From Bacteroidota bacterium (lineage in GTDB: Bacteria; Bacteroidota; Bacteroidia; 2-12-FULL-35-15), in NCBI GenBank assembly GCA_947476185.1, contig CANJPX010000001.1, positions 124,001-188,000 of the forward strand: DNA of 64,000 nt, read 5' to 3'. A program made the position numbers and the translations under genes. Position 1 is the stretch's first letter. Each line of letters begins with the position of its first letter. The notes beneath the pieces are model-generated. The model saw nothing but the letters and a program-made list of their open reading frames with translations. It was not told the origin of the DNA and made no database searches. This document shows, piece after piece, positions 35,161 through 43,935 of the stretch.

Positions 35161-36048
35161 ATGATCGTTATTAATTCAATAGAACAACTTAAAATTCACC
35201 TGATTAGTATGCAGGACCAAAAAAAAATAATTGGTTTTGTTCCTACTATGGGAGCACTTCATGCAGGTCATATTTCTCTTATAAATAGGGCTAAAGCAGC
35301 GTGCGATGTTGTGATTTGCAGTATTTTTGTGAACCCGACCCAATTTAATGATCTTTCCGACCTTGATAAATACCCCAGAACGGTGGAAACAGATTGCCGG
35401 ATGCTTGAAAAGGCTAATTGCGATATTGTTTTTGTTCCTGAAGTAATGGAAATGTATACAGAAAAGGAATTAGAGCTAAAACGTCAAAAAGTAGAGGATA
35501 AAAGTTGGGCAGAAGGGAAAAGGATTGATTTCGGACCACTGGAAAAAGTAATGGAAGGCGCTCATCGTCAGGGGCATTTTAATGGAGTGGCTCAAGTAGT
35601 CAGTAAATTGTTTCGGATAGTTCAGCCGCAAAAGGCTTATTTCGGACAAAAAGACTTTCAGCAACTGGCAATAATAAAAAGTATGGTAAAGCAGCTGGAT
35701 ATGCCTATTGAGATAGTTTCATGTGCTATTATACGGGAACCCAATGGATTGGCCATGAGCTCCAGAAATGAGAGGCTTACAGCCAAAGAAAGGGAAATAG
35801 CTTCAATTATCTCTAAGACCCTTTTTATGATCAGAGAACATTACCAATCAAAGCAATTTAAGGAGCTAATGGCCGATGCTGAAGCCCTAATCTTAAAAGA
35901 ATCCTCGATAAAGCTTGAATACCTTGAAATTGCCGATGCCGAAACACTACAGCCTGTTAACGATTTGAATAAGGGTAAAAATGCTGTGGCTTGTATTGCT
36001 GCTAAGATCGGAGAGGTGAGATTGATCGATAATGTTGTTTTGTATTAA
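35161..36048 (+). CDS. panC: pantothenate synthetase
   Basis: A 295-residue ATP-dependent ligase that joins pantoate and beta-alanine. The nucleotidyltransferase motif is in FVPTMGALHAGHISLINRA; FVNPTQFNDLSDLDKYPRT and YFGQKDFQQLAIIK bind substrate; GLAMSSRNERL carries the KMSKS-like loop. Followed by panD 66 bp downstream, which has its own promoter-like box. Confidence 0.96.
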   Translation: MIVINSIEQLKIHLISMQDQKKIIGFVPTMGALHAGHISLINRAKAACDVVICSIFVNPTQFNDLSDLDKYPRTVETDCRMLEKANCDIVFVPEVMEMYTEKELELKRQKVEDKSWAEGKRIDFGPLEKVMEGAHRQGHFNGVAQVVSKLFRIVQPQKAYFGQKDFQQLAIIKSMVKQLDMPIEIVSCAIIREPNGLAMSSRNERLTAKEREIASIISKTLFMIREHYQSKQFKELMADAEALILKESSIKLEYLEIADAETLQPVNDLNKGKNAVACIAAKIGEVRLIDNVVLY

Positions 36049-36098
36049 TAAATCTGTCTTCCGTCTAAAAACCTACCGCTCAATTAAATTTATTTATT

Positions 36099-36106
36099 TA
36101 GTTTTG
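36099..36106 (+). promoter_or_regulatory. promoter -7 box (TAGTTTTG) for panD
   Basis: TAGTTTTGCACCC matches the extended -7 form seen also before acpP. The ATG follows 9 bases after the box, so the leader would be only about 4 bases. Confidence 0.6.
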
Positions 36107-36114
36107 CACCCATT

Positions 36115-36465
36115 ATGCAAATAGAAGTTTTAAAATCGAAAATACATCGCGTAAGTGTTACTCAAGCCGATCTGGATTATATTGGTTCTGTAACGATTGA
36201 CGAAAACTTAATGGAAGCCGCAAACCTGATTGAGAACGAGAAGGTGGATATATTTAATTATAACAATGGAGAACGCTTTACTACCTATGTGATAAAAGGA
36301 GATCGAGGTTCCGGAGTAATTTGTTTGAATGGTCCTGCATCCTTAAAAGTAAAAGTCGGACATCAGGTGATCATCGTTTCTTATGCCATGATGGATTTTG
36401 AAGAAGCAAAAAAATATAAGCCTACAGTCATTTTCCCCGATACAAAAACAAATACCTTACGATAA
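36115..36465 (+). CDS. panD: aspartate 1-decarboxylase
   Basis: A 116-residue pro-enzyme that makes beta-alanine from aspartate for pantothenate. Self-cleavage occurs between Gly24 and Ser25 in YIGSVTIDE, creating the pyruvoyl cofactor. [12 protein letters not shown] and [11 protein letters not shown] are conserved. Together with panC it supplies pantothenate for coenzyme A. A membrane protein gene starts 17 bp downstream. Confidence 0.96.
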   Translation: MQIEVLKSKIHRVSVTQADLDYIGSVTIDENLMEAANLIENEKVDIFNYNNGERFTTYVIKGDRGSGVICLNGPASLKVKVGHQVIIVSYAMMDFEEAKKYKPTVIFPDTKTNTLR

Positions 36466-36482
36466 GTATTTTGAAAAATCAA

Positions 36483-37487
36483 ATGCTCAACATATTAAAA
36501 TTCCTGCTCTTTTTAGGATTAGGGGTTGCTTTAATATGGCTGGCGCTTAGAAATACAACGGATGAGGAATTTACGAATATTAAGATCTCCCTAGCGAATG
36601 CAAATTATTTCTGGATCTTTCTTTCTATTATATTAAGCGGATTAAGTCACCTGTTCAGAGCCCTTCGCTGGAAAATACTTTTAAATCCTTTGGGTTATAA
36701 TCCTAAAACATCAAACACTTTTTTTTCTGTGATGGTTGGTTATCTTGCAAATTTTGCTCTGCCTCGCTTGGGTGAAATATCCCGTTGCGGCTTGATGACA
36801 AAATATGAAAAAGTGCCTTTCACGACAGGTTTCGGAACAGTGATCTCAGAGCGGGCCTTAGATGTGGTTTGTCTGATCCTTATCTTTTTTGCAGCCTTAG
36901 GAATAGAATTCAATCGTATTTCCGGAATCGCAAATGATCTGATATTTAATACTGTTGCCGAAAAGTTTCATGCACTGATGCAAAAACAAATGTTTGTGAT
37001 CGTTGCGTCTCTTACACTTCTTATAATAGCAGTTGCCTTTTATTATTTTCGTAAAAAAATTCAAACCCTTGTTTCAGGAAAGGTAATGGGTTTTATCAGA
37101 GGATTGTGGTCGGGTTTAGTAAGTATCAAAAACGTGAACCAACCTGTTTGGTTTGTTATTCATACCATTCTTATCTGGATCATGTATATCCTTCAAGTGT
37201 ATGTTTGCTTTTTTGCTTTTGAAGGAACAAACCAACTTTCAGTGATGGTTGCAATAGTAATTGTAGTGTTTGGTAGTCTTGGTGTGATCGCGGTTCCCGG
37301 GGGCACAGGTGCTTATCAGCTAATTGTAATTCAAATTCTCACAACTGTTTATTTGATCGGGAAACCTGTTGCCTTTGCCTTTGCATGGGCTGTTTGGACC
37401 TCTCAATTTGTTCTCATCATGTCGCTGGGCCTCCTCTCATTAATTCTTTTAGCTGTTTTGAATAAAGAATCAAAACAGAATATATAA
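36483..37487 (+). CDS. lysylphosphatidylglycerol synthase-like membrane protein (UPF0104)
   Basis: About 334 residues with roughly eight membrane helices. The FRALRWKILLNPLGYNPKTS, LANFALPRLGEISRCGLM and VPGGTGAYQLIVIQIL segments identify the AglD/YbhN-like flippase half of LPG synthases; the cytosolic aminoacyl-transfer domain of MprF is absent. These proteins are thought to move or export lipids or polyprenyl-linked sugars. ATG 36483 is used; a TTG at 36471 would add four residues. It lies in the panD-radA gene run. Confidence 0.82.
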   Translation: MLNILKFLLFLGLGVALIWLALRNTTDEEFTNIKISLANANYFWIFLSIILSGLSHLFRALRWKILLNPLGYNPKTSNTFFSVMVGYLANFALPRLGEISRCGLMTKYEKVPFTTGFGTVISERALDVVCLILIFFAALGIEFNRISGIANDLIFNTVAEKFHALMQKQMFVIVASLTLLIIAVAFYYFRKKIQTLVSGKVMGFIRGLWSGLVSIKNVNQPVWFVIHTILIWIMYILQVYVCFFAFEGTNQLSVMVAIVIVVFGSLGVIAVPGGTGAYQLIVIQILTTVYLIGKPVAFAFAWAVWTSQFVLIMSLGLLSLILLAVLNKESKQNI

Positions 37488-37527
37488 TTTCATATTTTTA
37501 TTTTCAATTAATATTTTTACTTTCAAA

Positions 37528-38067
37528 ATGGTTCCCTTTATACAAAAACTTCCTGCATTGGAAATTATTCAAGCCAAAATTTTTACTTTGGAAACTGCCT
37601 CAATTCCTTTAATTGTATGGCGATTTAAAGGGGATAAAATAGTTTTTACAAATGGGTGTTTTGATATTATTCATCGTGGACATATCGATTATCTTGCGAA
37701 AGCAAGCGATTTGGGAGGGAAACTTATAGTTGGAATTAATAGTGATGCATCTGTAAAAAGATTAGGGAAAAGCAATTCGCGTCCTTTGCAGGATGAACAA
37801 ACACGTGCACTTATAATAGCATCATTACATTTTGTAAGTGGAGTCATTATTTTTGATGAAGAAACTCCTCTGGAATTGATCAAACTTGTTAATCCTCATG
37901 TATTGGTTAAGGGTGCAGATTATGATGCAAATGAAAAAAATAAAGAAAGTAAAAAATATATTGTAGGTTCCGATAGTGTGAAAGCAAATGGAGGAGAAGT
38001 GAGAACGATCGAATTTTTGGAAGGATTTTCAACAACAGCAATTGAGAATAAAATAAAAAATGGCTAA
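37528..38067 (+). CDS. rfaE2: D-glycero-beta-D-manno-heptose 1-phosphate adenylyltransferase
   Basis: A 179-residue nucleotidyltransferase that activates heptose-1-phosphate to ADP-heptose for LPS core. FTNGCFDIIHRGHIDYLAKA contains the HxGH-type motif; GINSDASVKRLGKSNSRPLQ and VKGADYD are typical. The kinase half (HldA-like) of bifunctional HldE is absent here, so it must be a separate gene elsewhere. Its 3' end overlaps the radA start by 8 bp. Confidence 0.9.
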   Translation: MVPFIQKLPALEIIQAKIFTLETASIPLIVWRFKGDKIVFTNGCFDIIHRGHIDYLAKASDLGGKLIVGINSDASVKRLGKSNSRPLQDEQTRALIIASLHFVSGVIIFDEETPLELIKLVNPHVLVKGADYDANEKNKESKKYIVGSDSVKANGGEVRTIEFLEGFSTTAIENKIKNG

Positions 38068-39433
38068 AACGAAAACATCTTTCTTTTGTCAAAACTGCGG
38101 AACACAATCCGCGAAATGGATAGGTAGATGTCCTTCTTGTAATGAGTGGAATACCTATGTGGAAGAAGTTGTATCCAAAGGTGACGATGTTAAAACTCCG
38201 GGTATTGCAAGTACAAGCACACAGCGTGCTTCAAAACCTCAATTGGTAACAGAAATAAATTTATCGGAACACTATCGCATTCCTATCTATGATAAAGAAT
38301 TGTCGCGTGTGCTTGGTGGCGGTTTGGTTCCCGGATCATTAACATTGTTTGGTGGAGAACCCGGAATAGGAAAATCCACACTTATGCTGCAGGTTGCAAT
38401 AAACATGAAGGATTTAAAAGTACTTTATGTTTCGGGTGAAGAAAGTGAACAGCAGATCAGAATGCGTGCCGAACGTATCGGAATGAATAATCCGAATTGT
38501 TATATTTTAACGGAGACATCGACGCAAAATATTTTTAAGCAAATAGAAGTTCTTGAACCGAATTTTGTGATCATCGATTCTATTCAAACATTACACTCTG
38601 CACATATCGAATCTTCGCCGGGAAGTGTTTCACAAATTCGCGAATGTACTGCCGAACTATTGCGTTACGCAAAAGAAAGTAGCACACCTGTTTTTTTAAT
38701 TGGTCATATTACAAAGGATGGAAGTTTAGCCGGACCAAAAGTTTTAGAACATATGGTGGATACCGTACTTCAATTTGAAGGAGACCGAAATCATGTGTAT
38801 CGTTTATTAAGAACTGCAAAAAATCGTTTTGGCTCAACAAACGAATTAGGGATTTACGAAATGCAAGGAAGCGGATTGAGAGAAGTAAGTAATCCATCCG
38901 AAATATTAATTACTGCAAGAGAAGAATTGGTTAGCGGAGTAGCAATTGCTGCTACTATGGAAGGAATGCGACCAATGTTAATTGAGACACAGGCATTGGT
39001 GAGTAGCGCTGCTTATGGTACACCACAGCGTTCATCAACTGGTTTTGATCTACGAAGGCTGGCGATGTTATTGGCAGTTTTAGAAAAAAGATGCGGATTC
39101 AGATTGGGAGTAAAAGATGTTTTCCTGAACATTGCAGGTGGAATAAAGGTGGAAGATCCCGGGATCGATCTGGCACTTGTTTGTGCTGTTCTTTCCAGCA
39201 ATGAAGATATGCCCATTTCTCCGAAAGTTTGTTTTGCAGGCGAAGTTGGACTGAGTGGAGAGATCCGACCTGTAAACAGAATAGATCAGCGTATTTCAGA
39301 AGCTGAAAAATTAGGCTTTGAACATATTTTTATTTCTAAGTATAACAAAAAAGGACTCGACCTGAAAAGTCATCACATCAAAATTACCATGGTTGGTAAA
39401 ATTGAAGAGGTGTTTAGTTTATTATTCGGGTAA
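38060..39433 (+). CDS. radA: DNA repair protein RadA (Sms)
   Basis: A 457-residue branch-migration ATPase in recombination. The N-terminal C4 zinc finger uses Cys10, Cys13, Cys24 and Cys27 (FFCQNCGTQSAKW, GRCPSCNEW). Walker A is GGEPGIGKSTLM, and the RadA-specific KNRFGSTNELG motif is present. The C-terminal Lon-protease-like domain (GGIKVEDPGIDLALVCAVLS) lacks protease activity in the family. Start overlaps rfaE2. Confidence 0.96.
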   Translation: MAKTKTSFFCQNCGTQSAKWIGRCPSCNEWNTYVEEVVSKGDDVKTPGIASTSTQRASKPQLVTEINLSEHYRIPIYDKELSRVLGGGLVPGSLTLFGGEPGIGKSTLMLQVAINMKDLKVLYVSGEESEQQIRMRAERIGMNNPNCYILTETSTQNIFKQIEVLEPNFVIIDSIQTLHSAHIESSPGSVSQIRECTAELLRYAKESSTPVFLIGHITKDGSLAGPKVLEHMVDTVLQFEGDRNHVYRLLRTAKNRFGSTNELGIYEMQGSGLREVSNPSEILITAREELVSGVAIAATMEGMRPMLIETQALVSSAAYGTPQRSSTGFDLRRLAMLLAVLEKRCGFRLGVKDVFLNIAGGIKVEDPGIDLALVCAVLSSNEDMPISPKVCFAGEVGLSGEIRPVNRIDQRISEAEKLGFEHIFISKYNKKGLDLKSHHIKITMVGKIEEVFSLLFG

Positions 39434-39450
39434 AAAAATTTCATCTTATT

Positions 39451-39458
39451 TATTTTTG
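39451..39458 (+). promoter_or_regulatory. promoter -7 box (TATTTTTG) abutting the SDR gene
   Basis: A TAnnTTTG match ending four bases before the ATG at 39463, the same geometry as pgeF and purN. A leaderless transcript is predicted. Confidence 0.5.
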
Positions 39459-39462
39459 AAAC

Positions 39463-40251
39463 ATGAATTTAGATCTTACAGGTAAAACAGCAATGGTGTG
39501 CGGAAGTACACAAGGTATAGGAAAAGCATCAGCGGTGGAATTGGCATTGCTCGGAGCAAATGTTGTTCTGGTTGCGCGTAATGAGGAATCCTTAAAAGCG
39601 GCTCTTAAGGATCTGGATATTTCTAAAGGACAAAAACATAATTTCCTCTGTGCGGATTTCCAACAATCAAATCTACTAAAAGAAAAGCTTGACAATTTTG
39701 TTGCAACACAAGGCGACATTCATATTCTTGTCAATAATACGGGAGGCCCGCCTAGCGGACTTATTCAAAATGCTAAAGTAGATGAGTTCTTGCAGGCCTT
39801 TAATAATCATTTGATCTGTAATCACATTTTAGTTCAGGCATTATTGGAGGGAATGAAAAAAGCGCAATACGGAAGAATAATTAATATCATTAGCACTTCT
39901 GTAAAAATGCCATTGAAAAATTTGGGAGTTTCAAATACCATCCGTGCTGCGGTTGCCAACTGGAGTAAAACCTTGGCAAACGAAGTGGCTTCCTATGGAA
40001 TCACTGTAAACAATGTGCTCCCAGGTGCAACACTTACCGGAAGATTGAAAAGTATAATTGAAAATAAATCGGTTAACACGGGAGAGTCGCTAAACGAAAT
40101 TAAAAATGAAATGGAAAGTGAAATTCCATTAGGACGTTTTGCTGACCCTTCGGAAGTAGCGAATGCTGTTGCGTTTTTGGCTTCACCGGCAGCTTCCTAT
40201 ATTACAGGTATAAATGTTCCTGTGGATGGTGGGAGAACAGGATGTTTATAA
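39463..40251 (+). CDS. short-chain dehydrogenase/reductase lacking the usual catalytic Tyr-Lys
   Basis: A 262-residue Rossmann protein. The cofactor motif is CGSTQGIGKASA, and NNTGGPP replaces the usual NNAG. The expected active site Ser is present in INIISTSVKM, but where YxxxK should follow the sequence is LGVSNTIRAAVANW, so Tyr and Lys are replaced. I recall a subfamily with SNxxR at this place. It ends with GINVPVDGGRTG, the normal SDR tail. The reaction is unknown; a binding or altered-chemistry role is possible. It faces rnhA with 3 bp between stops. Confidence 0.85.
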   Translation: MNLDLTGKTAMVCGSTQGIGKASAVELALLGANVVLVARNEESLKAALKDLDISKGQKHNFLCADFQQSNLLKEKLDNFVATQGDIHILVNNTGGPPSGLIQNAKVDEFLQAFNNHLICNHILVQALLEGMKKAQYGRIINIISTSVKMPLKNLGVSNTIRAAVANWSKTLANEVASYGITVNNVLPGATLTGRLKSIIENKSVNTGESLNEIKNEMESEIPLGRFADPSEVANAVAFLASPAASYITGINVPVDGGRTGCL

Positions 40252-40254
40252 AAA

Positions 40255-40707
40255 TTAAATAGAATCTTCATACCCCTTATCCACTTTGAGGTGACTTCCC
40301 ATTGCCGCCTCAACGGCTAACTCATCGCAACGATTATTTTCTATGTTGGATGCATGCCCTTTTACCCAAACAAATTTTATTTTGTGTTTACGGTATATTT
40401 TTAAAAAACGGATCCACAGATCAGGATTCTTTTTGTCTTTGAAATTTTTTTTCTCCCAACCAAATACCCATTTTAGTTCTATAGAATCTACGACATATTT
40501 TGAATCGGAATAAACGGTGGCTGTTGTATCTTCTTTTTTCAAGGATTCCATTGCAACGATAACGCTCAATAATTCCATTCTGTTATTGGTAGTCATTCTG
40601 AAGCCTTCAGAAATTTCTTTACGTAATGCACCATACAACATAACAACTCCAAATCCGCCCGGACCAGGGTTTCCACGGGAAGCACCATCTGTATATATTT
40701 TGATCAT
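40255..40707 (-). CDS. rnhA: ribonuclease HI
   Basis: A 150-residue enzyme that cuts the RNA strand of RNA-DNA hybrids. The four carboxylates are Asp7 (IYTDGASRGNPG), Glu45 (NNRMELLSVI), Asp68 (VYSDSKYVVDSI) and Asp128 (NNRCDELAVEAA), and the KGHAS loop carries the His. Length and order match bacterial type 1 enzymes. Its stop is 3 bp from the stop of the convergent SDR gene. Confidence 0.95.
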   Translation of the reverse strand: MIKIYTDGASRGNPGPGGFGVVMLYGALRKEISEGFRMTTNNRMELLSVIVAMESLKKEDTTATVYSDSKYVVDSIELKWVFGWEKKNFKDKKNPDLWIRFLKIYRKHKIKFVWVKGHASNIENNRCDELAVEAAMGSHLKVDKGYEDSI

Positions 40708-40813
40708 TTTTATTATTAAACTATTTTAGATTCCTTTGTTCTCGATACATTTTTGTTGCACAAAAACACTCGAACGGACTGGCTTCAATCTTTCCAAATG
40801 AATCTTCCGTTAT

Positions 40814-41380
40814 TTATAATCCTATATGCGTTTTAAATAATTTCACGGCAATCGCTAAAAGAATTATTCCAAATACTTTTCTCAGAATATTAATTCCTCC
40901 TACACCAAGTATTTTTTCTAAGCGATAAGTATTTTTAAGAACAGCATATACAAAAACCAAGTTGATCAATATTGCAACAATAATATTTTGGTCAGCGTAT
41001 TCAGCACGGATTGATAATAAAGTGGTTAATGTTCCTGTTCCTGCAATCAAAGGAAATGCAATAGGAACAACTGATGCAGTTGCTGCTGTTTCTTCTTTGT
41101 AAAATTTTACTCCTAAAATCATTTCTAACGCTAAGAAAAAAATTATGAAAGAACCGGCAATCGCAAATGAGTTAACATCAATACCGATCAAATTTAAAAT
41201 TTGTACGCCCACAAACATAAAAACGATCATGATCGCTCCTGAAACAAGTGTTGCTTTTTCCGATTGTATTTTACCGACCTTACTTTGCAGATCAAGCAAT
41301 ATAGGTAAGGACCCGATCACATCTATCACTGCGAACAGGATCATGGTTACGGTGGCTATTTGTTTAAAATCGAAGTTCAT
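40814..41380 (-). CDS. MarC-family integral membrane protein
   Basis: A 188-residue protein with six hydrophobic segments. VIDVIGSLPILLDL near the start and PIAFPLIAGTGTLTTLLSI in the middle are the two MarC/UPF0056 signature blocks. Despite early claims of antibiotic resistance, no transport substrate is established for this family. It is monocistronic on the minus strand. Confidence 0.9.
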   Translation of the reverse strand: MNFDFKQIATVTMILFAVIDVIGSLPILLDLQSKVGKIQSEKATLVSGAIMIVFMFVGVQILNLIGIDVNSFAIAGSFIIFFLALEMILGVKFYKEETAATASVVPIAFPLIAGTGTLTTLLSIRAEYADQNIIVAILINLVFVYAVLKNTYRLEKILGVGGINILRKVFGIILLAIAVKLFKTHIGL

Positions 41381-41448
41381 GTGGTAATTAAAATACGTTT
41401 ATTTGGTTAATTAACTAAATGGGCTAAGACTGAGTTAACCCGTTTAAC

Positions 41449-42021
41449 TTATTTTACTTGTAACAATTTTTCAATGGCTTTTGGAAAATGATCCTGCTCG
41501 AGCTGATGAATTTTTTGTGCTAAAATTTCAGCGCTATCATTTTCAGAAATAAAGCAAGTGTGCTGTTCAATTATTTTTCCTTCATCATATTTTTCATTCA
41601 CAAAATGAATGGAGATACCACTTTGCTTTTCTTTAGCCGCTATAACAGCTTCATGAACCTTCATTCCGTACATTCCCTTTCCGCCATATTTTGGTAATAA
41701 GGAAGGGTGGATATTAACGATCTTATCAGGAAAAGCGTTGATCAAATTCTCCGGGATCATCCATAAAAATCCGGCAAGTACGATCAGATCAATTTTAAGA
41801 TCTTTAAAATAATCAACAAAAGTGTTACTTTCAAAGAATGTTTTTTTATCCAGTATCAATGTTGGAACATTATTAGCCTTTGCACGATTTAAAACATTAG
41901 CAGCTGGTTTATTGGAAACTATCAAGGCAATTTTTATGAGATCGGACGATTTAAAATGGTCCATCATATTTTGAGCGTTTGTTCCTTCACCCGAAGCAAA
42001 AATTGCAATATTTTTAGTCAT
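41449..42021 (-). CDS. purN: phosphoribosylglycinamide formyltransferase
   Basis: A 190-residue enzyme that transfers a formyl group from 10-formyl-tetrahydrofolate to GAR. IFASGEGTNAQNMM binds the phosphate; LAGFLWMIPENLINAFPDKI, NIHPSLLPKYGGKGMYG and SGISIHFVNEKYDEG contain the catalytic Asn, His and Asp. ATG 42021 is used: the frame is open to 42114, but a promoter box lies between the two and ends four bases before ATG 42021. It is divergent from acpP, as in many Bacteroidota. Confidence 0.93.
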   Translation of the reverse strand: MTKNIAIFASGEGTNAQNMMDHFKSSDLIKIALIVSNKPAANVLNRAKANNVPTLILDKKTFFESNTFVDYFKDLKIDLIVLAGFLWMIPENLINAFPDKIVNIHPSLLPKYGGKGMYGMKVHEAVIAAKEKQSGISIHFVNEKYDEGKIIEQHTCFISENDSAEILAQKIHQLEQDHFPKAIEKLLQVK

Positions 42022-42025
42022 GGTA

Positions 42026-42033
42026 CAAAAGTA
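42026..42033 (-). promoter_or_regulatory. promoter -7 box (TACTTTTG) abutting purN
   Basis: The complement of 42026-42033 is TACTTTTG, followed by TACC and then the ATG. With usual spacing the transcript would begin at the start codon, again leaderless. Confidence 0.6.
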
Positions 42034-42354
42034 GTATTTTACAAATGACAATAGTTCAAATGCTGAAAACAGTTCGAGCCTTGAATTATCACAAATAATC
42101 TTTTCCCGCTTCATGTTTTCCCGGTTCGATTTAAGGATTATTCAACCTGATACCATTTGAATTAGAGAGAAGTCTCACGAAATCAGATAGTTCAGTGCTT
42201 GTTGCAACATTATGACACCTATATTAAGGGAAATTAAGTACTTTTTTGCGTTAATAGATAAAAAGCGCTAAAATAAACATACAAGTTATTGGTATTCAGT
42301 AAAATAAGCTCTGTTGTGTTGCAGTTTGTTGTGAATAATTACCTTATTCTTTTG
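42034..42354. other. gene-free divergent spacer purN / acpP
   Basis: About 390 bases separate purN from acpP (42022-42411). Apart from the promoters at each end I see no gene, repeat or clear hairpin here. The sequence is A+T-rich. Confidence 0.55.
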
Positions 42355-42380
42355 TATTTATGCATATAACTATATCTTTG
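42351..42380 (+). promoter_or_regulatory. promoter of acpP-fabF-rnc
   Basis: TTTTG near 42351-42355, 18 bases of spacer, then TATCTTTG at 42373-42380 followed by CACCC. This is the best -33/-7 match in the window. Predicted leader about 27 bases. Confidence 0.8.
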
Positions 42381-42411
42381 CACCCAAATTAACCCAAAAA
42401 CATTTAAAAAA

Positions 42412-42648
42412 ATGTCAGACATTGCAACAAAAGTAAAAGCTATCATCGTTGATAAATTAGGTGTAGACGAAAAAGAAGTAACACCAACAGCGAGCTTTAC
42501 AAATGATTTAGGAGCAGATTCTTTGGATACTGTGGAATTGATCATGGAGTTTGAAAAAGAATTCAACATCGCTATCCCTGATGATCAAGCTGAAAAGATT
42601 GGTACTGTAGGTGATGCAATTTCGTATATTGAAGCGAACGCAAAATAA
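42412..42648 (+). CDS. acpP: acyl carrier protein
   Basis: A 78-residue acidic carrier of growing fatty acids. Phosphopantetheine is attached to Ser37 in [20 protein letters not shown]. Length is standard. A strong promoter precedes it and fabF follows 21 bp later, the classical acpP-fabF pair. Confidence 0.97.
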   Translation: MSDIATKVKAIIVDKLGVDEKEVTPTASFTNDLGADSLDTVELIMEFEKEFNIAIPDDQAEKIGTVGDAISYIEANAK

Positions 42649-42669
42649 TTCTCACAAAAGATTTATTTA

Positions 42670-43926
42670 ATGAAGTTTAGACGAGTAGTAGTAACAGGTC
42701 TTGGTGCTATAACACCACTTGGGAATAATGTTTCCGATTATTGGAATAATCTTCTCAATGGAGTTAGCGGAGCTGCTCCTATTACTCGTTTTGATGCTTC
42801 TAAGTTTAAGACTCAATTTGCTTGTGAAGTAAAAGGATTTAATCCTGAAGATTACCTCGATCGTAAAGAAGCCCGTAAGCTCGACCCGTTTTCCCAATAT
42901 GGTTTATGTTCCGCAATTCAGGCAGTTAAAGATGCCGGTTTAGATGGAGAAAACGCATTTGATCCGGATAGAGCAGGTGTTATTTGGGGTTCAGGTATCG
43001 GTGGATTACAAACCTTTCAAGACGAATGTTTTGGATATGCTAAAGGCGATGGAACTCCTCGTTTCAACCCTTTCTTCATTCCTAAAATGATCGCTGATAT
43101 TTGTTCCGGACATATCTCAATCCGCTTTGGAATGCGTGGTCCTAACTTTACTACCGTTTCTGCATGTGCTTCCTCTACTAATTCTTTAATTGACGCAGCT
43201 ACCTATATCAAATTAGGAAAAGCAGATCTTATTGTTGCCGGTGGTTCTGAAGCAGCTGTGTGTGAAGCAGGTGTAGGTGGATTTAATGCAATGCATGCTC
43301 TTTCTACCCGTAATGATTCACCTTCAACAGCCTCGCGTCCATTTGATCTGGATCGTGACGGATTTGTATTAGGTGAAGGTGCAGGTTGTTTGATTTTAGA
43401 AGATCTTGAACATGCATTAAAGCGCGGAGCGAAAATTTACGCTGAAATTGTTGGTGGGGGAATGACTGCTGATGCAAACCATATTACTGCTCCGCATCCG
43501 GAAGGATTAGGTGCTTTGAATGTTATGCGTAATGCTTTGCAGGATGCAGGAATGAACCCTGAAGATATCGATTATGTTAATGTTCATGGTACATCCACTC
43601 CATTAGGTGATGTTGCAGAAACAAAAGCAATAAAAGGTGTTTTTGGTGAACATGCATATAAACTGAACATCAGTTCAACTAAATCAATGACAGGCCACTT
43701 ATTAGGTGCTGCCGGTGCAATTGAAGCCATTGCTTGTGTTTTGGCTTGTCAAAATGATATTGTCCCTCCGACTATTAATCACGTTACCGACGATCCTGCG
43801 TTGGATAATAAATTAAATTTTACATTTGACAAACCTCAAAAACGAATTGTACGTGCTGCACTAAGTAATACTTTCGGTTTTGGTGGACACAATGCGTCTG
43901 TAATTGTAAAAAAATATATCGCTTAA
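42670..43926 (+). CDS. fabF: beta-ketoacyl-ACP synthase II
   Basis: A 418-residue condensing enzyme of fatty acid elongation. The active-site triad is Cys166 (TVSACASSTNS), His306 (NVHGTSTPLGD) and His343 (SMTGHLLGAAGA). It is full length, between acpP and rnc in one operon. Confidence 0.97.
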   Translation: MKFRRVVVTGLGAITPLGNNVSDYWNNLLNGVSGAAPITRFDASKFKTQFACEVKGFNPEDYLDRKEARKLDPFSQYGLCSAIQAVKDAGLDGENAFDPDRAGVIWGSGIGGLQTFQDECFGYAKGDGTPRFNPFFIPKMIADICSGHISIRFGMRGPNFTTVSACASSTNSLIDAATYIKLGKADLIVAGGSEAAVCEAGVGGFNAMHALSTRNDSPSTASRPFDLDRDGFVLGEGAGCLILEDLEHALKRGAKIYAEIVGGGMTADANHITAPHPEGLGALNVMRNALQDAGMNPEDIDYVNVHGTSTPLGDVAETKAIKGVFGEHAYKLNISSTKSMTGHLLGAAGAIEAIACVLACQNDIVPPTINHVTDDPALDNKLNFTFDKPQKRIVRAALSNTFGFGGHNASVIVKKYIA

Positions 43927-43935
43927 TTTACTCGA

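Noticed and set aside
42022-42114. 31-residue N-terminal extension of purN
   Set aside because: It lies upstream of the TACTTTTG box; known PurN proteins start at the NIAIFASGEGTN region.
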